From: Bacillus sp. FJAT-29814
GTDB lineage: Bacteria > Bacillota > Bacilli > Bacillales > Cytobacillaceae
Direction of reading: 5' to 3'
NCBI RefSeq assembly: GCF_001510715.1
Contig: NZ_LMTJ01000005.1
Coordinates: 47,170 to 111,169, forward strand
DNA: 64,000 bases
Below are positions 1 through 8,831 of the stretch, in pieces (the stretch's first letter is position 1; the number at the start of each line of letters is the position of its first letter). Below the pieces are notes generated by a model that was not told where the DNA came from, did no database searches, and saw only the letters and a program-made list of their open reading frames with translations. A program made the position numbers and the translations under genes.

Positions 1-1170
<1,170 letters not shown>

Positions 1171-1386
1171 TCAGAAAACCTCCTTTTTTTATTATTCTAT
1201 CTCAACTACGTATGCATAAAATTTATTTTAACAAAAAATGATGGGGTTATCCAATTGTAATTGTTTCTTGTTTTTTGCCAGTAATTATCAATTTGCTGTT
1301 GTCATAGGAAAAAAAATGGGGAACACAATAAGAAATGAAGCAATCTGCTTCAAAGGAAGTGCCAGACCAAGAAGGGGGTTCTTTAG

Positions 1387-1668
1387 ATGGCTACTCGTGC
1401 TTCGATGGATACTTTAACCCAGCAGGTTGAGGACACGGTTCGTTTTGCCGAGGAACAATACAAGCAAAGCAGTCTGCAAGAGCATTACAACGATACTGAT
1501 TATACACAGGCGTTGCAAAAGCTTGAAACAACCTACCAGGATATCTGTACAATGGCCCATAGTGCCAACGGACCGCAGCGGGAACAGCTGCACCGGATGA
1601 GACTTCAGGTCCAGCAGCTTCAGAATAGCCTGATTTTGCAAGGGTCACGAGGAGGAGAACAGTTTTGA
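1387..1668 (+). CDS. ytzC: YtzC family protein (DUF2524)
   Basis: 93 residues, hydrophilic, acidic and predicted largely helical, with heptad-like Leu/Gln positions (LHRMRLQVQQLQNSLIL) that suggest a short coiled coil. Size, composition and position beside ytqA match the YtzC/DUF2524 family of Bacilli, whose function is unknown. An AGAAGGGGG site lies just upstream of the ATG. The TGA overlaps the TTG start of the next small gene, so the two are co-translated. Confidence 0.7.
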   Translation: MATRASMDTLTQQVEDTVRFAEEQYKQSSLQEHYNDTDYTQALQKLETTYQDICTMAHSANGPQREQLHRMRLQVQQLQNSLILQGSRGGEQF

Positions 1669-1844
1669 AAAAGCGTTCGAAGCAGCAAAACCCCGAACAG
1701 AAAACTCGAAATGGGACCAATAGCAATGATCTCGAACTCGGACAAGATGTTGATTTGATTAAACAAGCAAAAAAGAAATATGAGCAAACGGGCGGTCAGC
1801 CAGTCAAATCAAAGTTCCATCAAGAAAAAGATCAATCTTCATAA
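1665..1844 (+). CDS. Small hydrophilic protein of 59 residues, unrecognised
   Basis: A TTG start at 1665 overlaps the stop of the YtzC gene and is preceded by GGAGGAGAA at an ideal distance. It encodes a very charged, Gln/Asn/Lys-rich peptide (MKKRSKQQNPEQKTRNGTNS..., middle part LELGQDVDLIKQAKKKYEQ). A good terminator follows directly, which supports a real second cistron. Composition is loosely like small acid-soluble spore proteins of the gamma type, but the diagnostic repeated motif is absent, so no function is assigned. Confidence 0.6.
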   Translation: MKKRSKQQNPEQKTRNGTNSNDLELGQDVDLIKQAKKKYEQTGGQPVKSKFHQEKDQSS

Positions 1845-1854
1845 AATGTTCACA

Positions 1855-1887
1855 AATCTCTCGACATGCTGTTGAGGGATTTTTTTT
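1855..1887 (+). terminator. Rho-independent terminator of the ytzC operon
   Basis: An 11-bp stem (1855-1865 with 1871-1881, two G-T pairs) and a 5-nt loop are followed by a run of T residues. It starts 11 bases after the stop codon of the 59-residue gene. Confidence 0.8.
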
Positions 1888-1946
1888 GTTTATTAATAAT
1901 AAAATTCGTGGCTGCATCAATTTTACCCTAATAACCTTTTCGATAT

Positions 1947-1967
1947 AGTGAAAATCACGTTCACAAT
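1947..1967. promoter_or_regulatory. Imperfect Fnr/Crp-like half sites
   Basis: AGTGA at 1947 and TTCACA at 1960 are recognisable half sites, but the spacing is wrong for a canonical TGTGA-N6-TCACA box. Possibly a weak accessory or decayed site upstream of the two perfect boxes. Confidence 0.25.
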
Positions 1968-1991
1968 TTGGTAATAACTCAATTTTTAATG

Positions 1992-2007
1992 TGTGATGCA
2001 CGTCACA
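1992..2007. promoter_or_regulatory. Fnr/Crp-type box 1 (perfect consensus) upstream of the nrf operon
   Basis: TGTGATGCACGTCACA matches TGTGA-N6-TCACA without mismatch, the site bound by Bacillus Fnr under anaerobiosis. Its centre at 1999.5 is about 41-43 bp upstream of a plausible start point near 2042, because a TTAAAT-type -10 lies at 2031-2036. That is the classical geometry for direct activation by a Crp/Fnr family regulator. Confidence 0.75.
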
Positions 2008-2030
2008 GAGTGACCCTCTTTTTCTATGGT

Positions 2031-2036
2031 TTAAAT
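2031..2036 (+). promoter_or_regulatory. Candidate -10 element of the Fnr-dependent nrf promoter
   Basis: TTAAAT (or the one-base shifted TAAATA) lies about 32 bp downstream of the centre of Fnr box 1. There is no good -35 element, as expected when an Fnr-type activator replaces it. The transcript would have a leader of about 140 nt before the first gene. Confidence 0.45.
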
Positions 2037-2048
2037 AGGATAAGAACA

Positions 2049-2093
2049 AGCGAAACTTTCGCTAAAACCCTGATTTCTCCTTAGGTATACCTA
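2049..2093. promoter_or_regulatory. Two palindromes in the nrf leader
   Basis: AGCGAAACTTTCGCT (2049-2063) is a perfect 7-bp inverted repeat around one base, and TAGGTATACCTA (2082-2093) is a perfect 12-bp palindrome. Both fall between the presumed start of transcription and the coding region, so they could be operators for a second regulator or RNA hairpins. I do not recognise the binding protein. Confidence 0.4.
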
Positions 2094-2133
2094 CATATAA
2101 AAGTGTCGCCTAACCTAATTTTAATGAAGAATA

Positions 2134-2149
2134 TGTGAACTCGTTCACA
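2134..2149. promoter_or_regulatory. Fnr/Crp-type box 2 (perfect consensus) just before the first nrf-operon gene
   Basis: TGTGAACTCGTTCACA is a second exact TGTGA-N6-TCACA match, centred 142 bp downstream of box 1 and only about 40 bp before the ATG at 2183. In this position it would either activate a nearly leaderless transcript or, more likely, modulate or repress transcription coming from the first promoter. Confidence 0.7.
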
Positions 2150-2182
2150 ATATATTCGAAAAATCGATAAGGAGTTTTAACA

Positions 2183-2998
2183 ATGAAAAAGATACTGTTA
2201 ATCATACTCGTTCTCTTTGCGGTTGTAAGCCCATCCATTTGCTATGCGGAGGGAACTCATCAACCAGCCTTAAGCCTGGAGGAATTAACCATTCAGGTAA
2301 TGCCGGAGTTTGCTTACCACCCAAACGATCAGGAAAAAGACCATGCACCGCTGTTGATCGGCTATCATGGTTCAATGATTAACAATTCGGAACAGCCGCA
2401 AATAGGACAAATTGAAATTCCCCTTCCAATGAATGATCCCGGCTTCAGGATTGGCTATATTGCTGACTATTCGGCAGATTTAAAACAAGTGTATGAGATT
2501 GAATACGCCGTTGACAAGGATCGCGGAACAATTTCATGGACCACTTCGGAAGAAATATCTCCTAAGGAACGATATAAATTTGTGGTTGAATACTATACTG
2601 ACAGCCTAAAGGTAGATGGCGCAAAGAAATCATTAGCCTATCAATTTAAAAGCTTCGTGGATATCGGGCTGGTAAATGTGAATTTCTTGCAGCCAAATAA
2701 GGCAAAAGACATGAAGCTTAGCCCGAAACCGGAGGAGCAAAGCCATGGAGATGGAAAAGACACCTATGCCTATCACTTCCAAGATGTAAAAGCAGGCGAC
2801 CAGAAGAGCTTTAAACTTACTTATCAACGGTCTGAGAAAAAAACGACAATCGAATTATTAAGTATCGAAAAAAATGTTGAAGAAAAAAGCGATAAAAAAA
2901 TCAACTATCTGGCCGTTGGAACGTTCGGCGGCGTCAGTCTTGTTTCTGTGGGGGCATTGAGCCTTTTGATTCGAAGAAATAGGAAACAAGCGCGGTAA
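2183..2998 (+). CDS. Membrane-anchored extracytoplasmic protein of unknown function, first gene of the nrf operon
   Basis: 271 residues. An N-terminal secretion signal (Lys-Lys, then about 17 hydrophobic residues, cleavage probably after CYA near residue 23) is followed by about 210 polar residues rich in beta-strand-like segments. A C-terminal membrane helix (about residues 245-263) ends in RRNRKQAR, so the protein is type-I anchored with its domain outside the cell. There are no heme motifs and no cysteines in the mature domain. SD AAGGAG precedes the ATG. It sits behind two Fnr boxes and directly before nrfH (59 bp), suggesting an accessory role in periplasm-like nitrite reduction or heme handling; this is inference. 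I do not recognise a family. Confidence 0.8.
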   Translation: MKKILLIILVLFAVVSPSICYAEGTHQPALSLEELTIQVMPEFAYHPNDQEKDHAPLLIGYHGSMINNSEQPQIGQIEIPLPMNDPGFRIGYIADYSADLKQVYEIEYAVDKDRGTISWTTSEEISPKERYKFVVEYYTDSLKVDGAKKSLAYQFKSFVDIGLVNVNFLQPNKAKDMKLSPKPEEQSHGDGKDTYAYHFQDVKAGDQKSFKLTYQRSEKKTTIELLSIEKNVEEKSDKKINYLAVGTFGGVSLVSVGALSLLIRRNRKQAR

Positions 2999-3066
2999 TT
3001 GGGGTTAGACGTACTTCAGTACTTTAACATAGATACAGAGATAGCAAGTTATGGGAGGTGAAAAAT

Positions 3067-3579
3067 GTGTTCAAAAAAATATTGAAAATCGACAAAAAAG
3101 TGTTGATTGTTGTTGCGTTGCTAATTGGTGTAGCCTTATCGTTCTCAACTGTAAAAACAATGGCCTATTTGGACTCACCGGGTTTCTGTCAAAATTGCCA
3201 CACAATGCAATCGGTCTATACATCGTTTATGGATTCTACCCATGCCGAATTGCAGTGTAATGACTGCCATTTGCCACACAAAAGTGAAGTGGGAAAATTA
3301 TTTTTCAAAGGCCGGGCCGGAATGACGCATATTTATTACAACACATTGGGCACAGAGAAAATTCCTGATGTGATTGGAGCGACGGAACGTACACAAAATA
3401 TCATGAACGATAACTGTATCTCCTGCCACAAGAGTACGGTGAACAATGTATCGCATGATGCAAAAGAAAAATGCATCTCCTGCCACAAAACAGTACCGCA
3501 CGGCAAAGGATTTAAGGATGATCATTTCAACAAGCCGCCAAGATCAGGAGAGCTATTAGAAAATAAGGGAGGATTTTAA
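3067..3579 (+). CDS. nrfH: Cytochrome c nitrite reductase small subunit NrfH (tetraheme quinol dehydrogenase)
   Basis: 170 residues. One N-terminal membrane helix (about residues 11-30) anchors a domain with four CxxCH heme sites: CQNCH, CNDCH, CISCH and CISCH. The first is followed by T-M, the methionine typical of the NrfH heme-1 site. The protein belongs to the NapC/NirT family and passes electrons from menaquinol to NrfA on the outer face of the membrane. The GGGAGGTG site at 3053-3060 overlaps the upstream GTG at 3058, so the GTG at 3067 is the likely start with normal spacing. It is followed after two bases by nrfA. Confidence 0.93.
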   Translation: MFKKILKIDKKVLIVVALLIGVALSFSTVKTMAYLDSPGFCQNCHTMQSVYTSFMDSTHAELQCNDCHLPHKSEVGKLFFKGRAGMTHIYYNTLGTEKIPDVIGATERTQNIMNDNCISCHKSTVNNVSHDAKEKCISCHKTVPHGKGFKDDHFNKPPRSGELLENKGGF

Positions 3580-3581
3580 GA

Positions 3582-5033
3582 ATGAGCAGGGTTAGATACG
3601 GGGCATATCTTCTCCTACTGGCGTTTGTGCTGATCATCACTGGCTGCAGTAATGATCCCGGCGAAAAGACAGCTAACGCCACAGGCAAGAAGACGACGGG
3701 CCTCTCAGCAGATGAAATCAGCAATGAAGCATTCAAGGACCAATTTCCATTGCAATACAACAGCTATATGAAAAATAAGAAAATGGAAGATACGAAATAC
3801 AATGGCTCTGTGAAGCGAAGCAAATATGATCCAGATAAAGAGCCTTTGCTGCCAATCCTTTTTAACGGGTATGGGTTTGCTACAGAATACAACGAAGACC
3901 GCGGCCACGTTTATGCTTTGGAAGATATCCGCAATGTCAAACGGATTACCGATAAATCGGTCGGTTCTTGTTATACATGTAAATCAACAGCTGTTCCGCA
4001 GATGATTGAGGAAATGGGCGATGATTATTGGGGCGCCAATTTCAACCAAGTGATTTGGCCTAAGGGTGAAGAAATGGGCCACTCGCCAATCGGCTGCTCA
4101 GACTGTCACGATCCAAAAACGATGGATTTACGGGTAACCCGTCCAAGCTTCTATAAAGCATTGGAAGCAAAGGGTGTTGATACTTCTAATCCTACAAAAA
4201 ACGACATGCGTACGTATGTATGCGGACAATGTCATGATGAGTACTATTTTGCTGCCAGTAACAGCGAAGTCATCTATCCTTGGACAAAAGGGTTCAAGCC
4301 AGAAGACATGTATGAATATTACAACACGATTGCCAAAGATAATGGTTTTGAAAAAGATTGGGTTAGCAATATTTCCGGCACGCCAATGCTGAAATCCCAG
4401 CACCCTGAGTTCGAAACACATAGTTCAGGTACCCATGGCAAGGCTGGCGTATCCTGTGCAGATTGCCATATGCCATATGAACGTGTAGACGGGAAGAAGA
4501 AAATTTCATCGCACTGGTGGACTTCACCGCTTAAGACGATGCAAACTTCCTGCGGCCAGTGCCACGGCGACCGTGATTTGGACAAGCTGAAGGACCGCGT
4601 GCTTGAAATTCAAGAAGCAAACGTCAGCGCATTACATGATGCGCAGGATGTTTCTACTTCAGCCCACTATTATGTGAACAAAATGATTACATCTGGTGTT
4701 GATCAAGCGAAGATTAAAGAGGCACAGGAATTTGTCCGTCAAGGTCAATGGTTCTGGGATATTGTTGCTGCCGAGAACTCTTCAGGCTTCCATAACCCGC
4801 AAGGTTCAATGGATTCTTTAAGGATTTCAATTGAAAGGTCCAACAAAGCGATCCAAATTGCGACAGCAGAACTAGTGAAAAAGGGAGTAAACTTAGAAGA
4901 GCTTACCAACGAAATTGAAAAAGCGAAACAAGCTGTATTCGATGAAAAGGTAAACGAGAAGAAGAAGGACGCTGCGGTAAACAGCTATTTCCCTGCTCAG
5001 GCTCCTGTCGTGCCGGCACCGCCAAAAAAATAG
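3582..5033 (+). CDS. nrfA: Ammonia-forming pentaheme cytochrome c nitrite reductase NrfA
   Basis: 483 residues, close to the family length. The sequence has one CxxCK site (C130-Y-T-C133-K134), the lysine-ligated catalytic heme, and four CxxCH sites near residues 172, 214, 292 and 324. QHPE near residue 277 and the tyrosines after the third heme fit the catalytic His and Tyr. NrfA reduces nitrite to ammonium with six electrons received from NrfH. The N-terminus ends in ITGC (Cys22), a lipobox, so the enzyme is predicted to be lipid-anchored outside the membrane, as expected in a Gram-positive cell. SD GGGAGGA lies in the end of nrfH. Confidence 0.96.
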   Translation: MSRVRYGAYLLLLAFVLIITGCSNDPGEKTANATGKKTTGLSADEISNEAFKDQFPLQYNSYMKNKKMEDTKYNGSVKRSKYDPDKEPLLPILFNGYGFATEYNEDRGHVYALEDIRNVKRITDKSVGSCYTCKSTAVPQMIEEMGDDYWGANFNQVIWPKGEEMGHSPIGCSDCHDPKTMDLRVTRPSFYKALEAKGVDTSNPTKNDMRTYVCGQCHDEYYFAASNSEVIYPWTKGFKPEDMYEYYNTIAKDNGFEKDWVSNISGTPMLKSQHPEFETHSSGTHGKAGVSCADCHMPYERVDGKKKISSHWWTSPLKTMQTSCGQCHGDRDLDKLKDRVLEIQEANVSALHDAQDVSTSAHYYVNKMITSGVDQAKIKEAQEFVRQGQWFWDIVAAENSSGFHNPQGSMDSLRISIERSNKAIQIATAELVKKGVNLEELTNEIEKAKQAVFDEKVNEKKKDAAVNSYFPAQAPVVPAPPKK

Positions 5034-5041
5034 TTCTTTCA

Positions 5042-5081
5042 GAAAACACTGTTCATATTGAGGACAGTGTTTTCCTTTTTG
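5042..5081 (+). terminator. Terminator of the nrf operon
   Basis: A perfect 11-bp stem (5042-5052 with 5064-5074) is followed by a T-rich tract, 8 bases after the nrfA stop. Confidence 0.92.
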
Positions 5082-5187
5082 TTGTAAACTGTCGGTAACT
5101 GGTAAACAAAAATGATTGCAGTCTAACAGAAAAAGGTCTAAAATATCCAAGGATATCGAAATATTTATTTACAAAGGAGCAATTTTC

Positions 5188-6375
5188 ATGCCACGTGCCT
5201 TATGGCTTTTAATCATTGGGATGGCAGTGAATGTAATAGGCTCTTCTTTTTTATGGCCTTTAAATACAATCTATATTCACGATCATTTAGGAAAGTCTTT
5301 ATCTGTTGCCGGGCTTGTCCTCATGCTCAACTCGGGGGCAAATGTCATCGGCAGTCTATATGGCGGCCATTTATTTGATAAAATTGGCGGCTACAAATCG
5401 ATTCTTCTCGGAATCGCCATTTCGCTTCTGGCTCTAGTAGGATTAACTTTCTGGCACGGATGGCCGGAATATGTTGTCTTCCTCGCCATTGCCGGCTTTG
5501 GCACCGGGATTATTTTTCCACCGATGTACGCGATGGCCGGATCGGTTTGGAAAGAGGGCGGCCGGAGAGCGTTTAATGCCCTTTATGTCGCGCAAAACCT
5601 TGGTGTTGCGGTCGGCGCTTCCCTTGGCGGATTAGTGGCTGGCTACTCATTCCAGCTAATTTTCTTAGCAAATACAATTATGTACATTCTATTTTTAGGC
5701 ATTGCTGTTTTTGGATATCGGGGAATTACTGTTTCTCAAGCAGCGCAAAAAACAAAAGAGTCTGCTGCCAATACTGTAAAAAACAAAGCAAATCTCCAGG
5801 CCTTAATCATTCTATGCTCGGGGTATTTATTATGCTGGGTGGCTTATAGTCAATGGACAACAACCATTGCTTCATACACACAGGAAATTAATATTTCACT
5901 GACTCAATACAGCTTCTTGTGGACCATCAATGGGGCGATTATTGTACTTGGGCAGCCAATTTTAAATGGAGTCTTAAAGCATTTGTCTGCATCACTTAAA
6001 TTGCAAATTCTCATTGGGATTGCAATATTCATCGTTTCATTTATAGTGGGTGGCAAGGCAGATGCCTTTACCGGATTCTTGGTTGCTATGATTATTTTAA
6101 CGATTGGCGAAATGTTCGTTTGGCCGGCGGTACCAACGATCGCATTTGAACTCGCGCCAAAGGGGCGTGAAGGATTTTATCAGGGGATCGTCACCAGTGT
6201 GGCAACCGGTGGAAGGATGATTGGTCCATTACTAGGTGGAATCATTGTTGACCTCTATAGCATGTCGGCCTTGTTCACTATTCTTATTGGATTATTCCTA
6301 GTTGCAGTTGTAACGACACTTGTTTATGACCGGCAAATCAAGCTGAATGGTTCAGCCTCTGTAAAAGTATCTTAA
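5188..6375 (+). CDS. yttB: MFS transporter (YttB-like)
   Basis: 395 residues with about 12 membrane helices and the MFS motif between helices 2 and 3 (GGHLFDKIGGYKS). Helix 5 holds the antiporter-type sequence QNLGVAVGASLGG, suggesting drug or metabolite efflux; the substrate is unknown. The reading frame is open upstream, but AAAGGAG at 5173-5179 selects the ATG at 5188. Length and genome region fit B. subtilis YttB, though orthology is an inference. It is a single gene between two terminators. Confidence 0.8.
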   Translation: MPRALWLLIIGMAVNVIGSSFLWPLNTIYIHDHLGKSLSVAGLVLMLNSGANVIGSLYGGHLFDKIGGYKSILLGIAISLLALVGLTFWHGWPEYVVFLAIAGFGTGIIFPPMYAMAGSVWKEGGRRAFNALYVAQNLGVAVGASLGGLVAGYSFQLIFLANTIMYILFLGIAVFGYRGITVSQAAQKTKESAANTVKNKANLQALIILCSGYLLCWVAYSQWTTTIASYTQEINISLTQYSFLWTINGAIIVLGQPILNGVLKHLSASLKLQILIGIAIFIVSFIVGGKADAFTGFLVAMIILTIGEMFVWPAVPTIAFELAPKGREGFYQGIVTSVATGGRMIGPLLGGIIVDLYSMSALFTILIGLFLVAVVTTLVYDRQIKLNGSASVKVS

Positions 6376-6389
6376 AATTTATATTAATG

Positions 6390-6427
6390 AAAAGGCATCG
6401 AGAACGAGTTTTCTCGATGCCTTTTTT
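6390..6427 (+). terminator. Terminator of the MFS gene
   Basis: A long hairpin (AAAAGGCATCGAGAA paired with its complement around CGAGT) ends in seven T residues. Confidence 0.93.
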
Positions 6428-6433
6428 TATAAC

Positions 6434-6793
6434 AAGACTGCTGAGTTTGCTGATGAAGCAAAAAGGGTGGAAGATAAATATGGGCAAAAATTCGACTCTG
6501 TCATTAAATACTTGGACTCTCTAGGGACATTGGACAAAAATACAATGCTTGCCCATGCCATCCATATAAAGGAAGAAGATATTAACAGTATTAAAGAACG
6601 AGGAGCTTCAATTGCTCATAATCCAATCGCAAATACGAAAGGAGCGACAGGTGTCGCACCAGCGATTAAGATTGATCAAGCAGGAATCAGAATGGGATTA
6701 GGAACTGACGGGCCGATGAGTTCCAATACGATGAATGTATTTGGCACGATGGGGTATGCTGCAAGAGCTTACCATAAACAGCCTAATGAATGA
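6434..6793 (+). pseudogene. Remnant of an amidohydrolase (SsnA/MtaD-type deaminase)
   Basis: An open frame begins without a start codon directly behind the terminator T-run (from about 6434) and ends at TGA 6793. It reads like the C-terminal half of a metal-dependent deaminase: AEFADEAKRVEDKYG, the metal-ligand segment MLAHAIHIKEEDI, IAHNPIANTK, and GLGTDGPMSSN with the catalytic-site aspartate. The N-terminal half (including the HxH motif) and the last 80 or so residues of the family are missing. A GTG at 6467 could start translation, but the product would lack half the barrel. Homologous intact enzymes deaminate thiomethyladenosine, guanine or related rings. Confidence 0.75.
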
Positions 6794-6982
6794 TCATGAT
6801 AACCCAGTCTTAGGACACGGTTTTTATTTTTTTAAAACAACATCAACACAGTAATAAATAAAAAACCGATTAATATCTATCGATTAGATAGAAAAAATGA
6901 ATTTCTTATCAAATACAATTTTAATTATAATAATAAAGGAATGAATGTTTGTAATTGCAAACAATTAGGAGGAAAATAGATA

Positions 6983-8323
6983 ATGAAAAAAGCATTACTC
7001 CTGCTTTTGCTATGCAGCACTATTGTAATGGGCGCCTGCTCTAATGATAAAGCTGCTTCGGGAAAAGACAAAAAAGGAGCATCAGAAGGAATTCAAACCG
7101 TTAAAACCGAGGATGTTCAATCATATGTTGGTAAGGATGACTGGGTTATCGTCGATACAAGATCCAATGATGCGTTCAACGGCTGGGCATTGGATGGAGT
7201 CGAAAGAGGCGGACACATTAAAGGAGCCGTGGATTTTTCTGCGGATTGGCTTAAGGTTGATGCTGATAAAAAAGCATTAACGAACGTATTGAAAACGAAA
7301 GGGATCACTGCTGAGAAAAATGTGGTTCTTTACGACGCAAATGGGAAAGATACACAATTGGTTGCTGAATTTCTAAAAGAAAATGGCTACAAAACGATTT
7401 ATAATTATAATGTGAAAGAATGGGCCGCAAATCAAGAGTTGGCACTCGAATCGTATCCCAATTACCAAATGCTAGTACCGCCAACTTGGGTGAATGATTT
7501 AATCAGCGATAAAAACAGTGGAAACCCGTACAAGATTTTTGAAGTCAGCTGGGGCGATGAAGCAAAGGACTATAAGGCGGGCCATATTCCTGGGGCAGTC
7601 CATATTAATACAGATGAAGTAGAAGAAGGCCCTGTATGGAATCGCTTGAAAGATAAAGAGCTGGAAAAATTTGCACTAAAAAATGGCATTACAACTGACA
7701 CAACCGTTGTTCTATATGGCAGTGATTCAATGCCGGCTTACCGTGCAGCTGTCATTTTGAAGTATATGGGTGTCAAGGATGTTAGAGTATTAAACGGTGG
7801 ATATACCGCCTGGAAAAATGCCGGCTATCAAGTAGAGACAAAGGTAAATGCCAAGGAATCTGTTGCTGCATTTGGCGCGGAAGTACCTGTTAATCCGAAT
7901 TATATTATTGACCTGCCTGAAGCGAAAAAGATTCTTGCTGACAAGGCTGGAAGCACCCTAGTTGATATTAGAAGCTGGGATGAATATATCGGGAAAACTT
8001 CTGGCTATGATTATATTGAACCTAAGGGGCGCCCGGCCGGATCTATTTGGGGACATGCCGGCTCTGATTCAAGTAATCTAGAAGACTTTAGAAATATCGA
8101 TACTACAATGCGCAATGGTTCAGAAATCTTGGCAATGTGGGAAAAGGATGAAATCGATCCAGATAAAACTCTATCTTTTTATTGCGGAACTGGATGGAGG
8201 GCTGCTGAAGTATTATTTTATGCGGATGTTTTAGGCCTGAAAAACATTTCCCTATACGATGGCGGCTGGAATGAATGGAGTATGGACTCTTCTAATCCAG
8301 TTGAAACCGGTGAACCTAAATAA
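6983..8323 (+). CDS. Triple-rhodanese lipoprotein (YnjE-like sulfurtransferase)
   Basis: 446 residues. The signal peptide ends in MGAC, a lipobox, so the protein is anchored on the outer face of the membrane. Three rhodanese modules follow, at about residues 40-150, 165-285 and 300-446. The first two lack the catalytic cysteine (YDANGKDT and YGSDSMPA at the active-site loop); the third has it (FYCGTGWRAAE). E. coli YnjE has the same plan, with only the last module active. The enzyme moves sulfane sulfur (or selenium) between thiol acceptors; its real partner is unknown. AGGAGGAAAA precedes the ATG. It is 65 bp upstream of the ABC-transporter/selenoprotein operon and may be co-transcribed. Confidence 0.88.
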   Translation: MKKALLLLLLCSTIVMGACSNDKAASGKDKKGASEGIQTVKTEDVQSYVGKDDWVIVDTRSNDAFNGWALDGVERGGHIKGAVDFSADWLKVDADKKALTNVLKTKGITAEKNVVLYDANGKDTQLVAEFLKENGYKTIYNYNVKEWAANQELALESYPNYQMLVPPTWVNDLISDKNSGNPYKIFEVSWGDEAKDYKAGHIPGAVHINTDEVEEGPVWNRLKDKELEKFALKNGITTDTTVVLYGSDSMPAYRAAVILKYMGVKDVRVLNGGYTAWKNAGYQVETKVNAKESVAAFGAEVPVNPNYIIDLPEAKKILADKAGSTLVDIRSWDEYIGKTSGYDYIEPKGRPAGSIWGHAGSDSSNLEDFRNIDTTMRNGSEILAMWEKDEIDPDKTLSFYCGTGWRAAEVLFYADVLGLKNISLYDGGWNEWSMDSSNPVETGEPK

Positions 8324-8335
8324 GGATTATAAAAA

Positions 8336-8366
8336 GGGACAATACAGCAAGGAGTATTGTCTCTTT
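8336..8366 (+). terminator. Hairpin between the rhodanese gene and the downstream operon (weak terminator or attenuator)
   Basis: A 10-bp stem (8336-8345 with 8354-8363, one G-T pair) is followed by only three T residues and A/T. The short tail suggests partial read-through into the next gene, which starts 23 bases later. Confidence 0.55.
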
Positions 8367-8388
8367 ATCTATGACTGGAGAATGGCGA

Positions 8389-8796
8389 ATGATGAAATAT
8401 ATTATAGTGTTCCTTCTTTCTGTTTTACAGTTTTCAGGGATAATCTTGGCGATTATTCTGGAGGATTTATATGATGAAAAAATGGGAGTAGCCCGCTATT
8501 TGATTTTTAAAAAGCAAGAATTTGCCGCAGGCTACTTTGCTCCTGCTTATATGAACGTCTATACATTGATCCTGGCAGGAGGGGCAATTGTCTGTTTTGC
8601 CCTCCTTCTCATAAAATGGAAAAGTGGCAAGCGTATGGTCTCACTGTTACTTGCGGTGTTGGCCAATAGTATAGGAATCATGGCCATTCACATGAACCTG
8701 GAACTAGATGCTTATCACTTTTTCCTGATTGGGATATTTATTGTGATTGCCTTCCAATATGGTTGGTGTATAAGGTCATATCGAAAAACTAATTAA
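8389..8796 (+). CDS. Small four-helix membrane protein, unknown
   Basis: 135 residues from the ATG at 8389, chosen because GGAGA lies eight bases upstream; an in-frame ATG at 8371 has no ribosome-binding site. About four membrane helices are visible (residues 3-22, 52-72, 78-98 and 106-122), joined by short basic or acidic loops. No catalytic motif is recognised. It starts the compact operon that continues to 16005. Confidence 0.65.
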   Translation: MMKYIIVFLLSVLQFSGIILAIILEDLYDEKMGVARYLIFKKQEFAAGYFAPAYMNVYTLILAGGAIVCFALLLIKWKSGKRMVSLLLAVLANSIGIMAIHMNLELDAYHFFLIGIFIVIAFQYGWCIRSYRKTN

Positions 8797-8831
8797 TCCT
8801 TACTTGTTAAATGGATAAAAAGGAGACATAC

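Noticed and set aside
1947..1967. A third Fnr box upstream of nrf
   Set aside because: Half sites are present, but the spacing differs from TGTGA-N6-TCACA, so it is listed only as a weak imperfect site.
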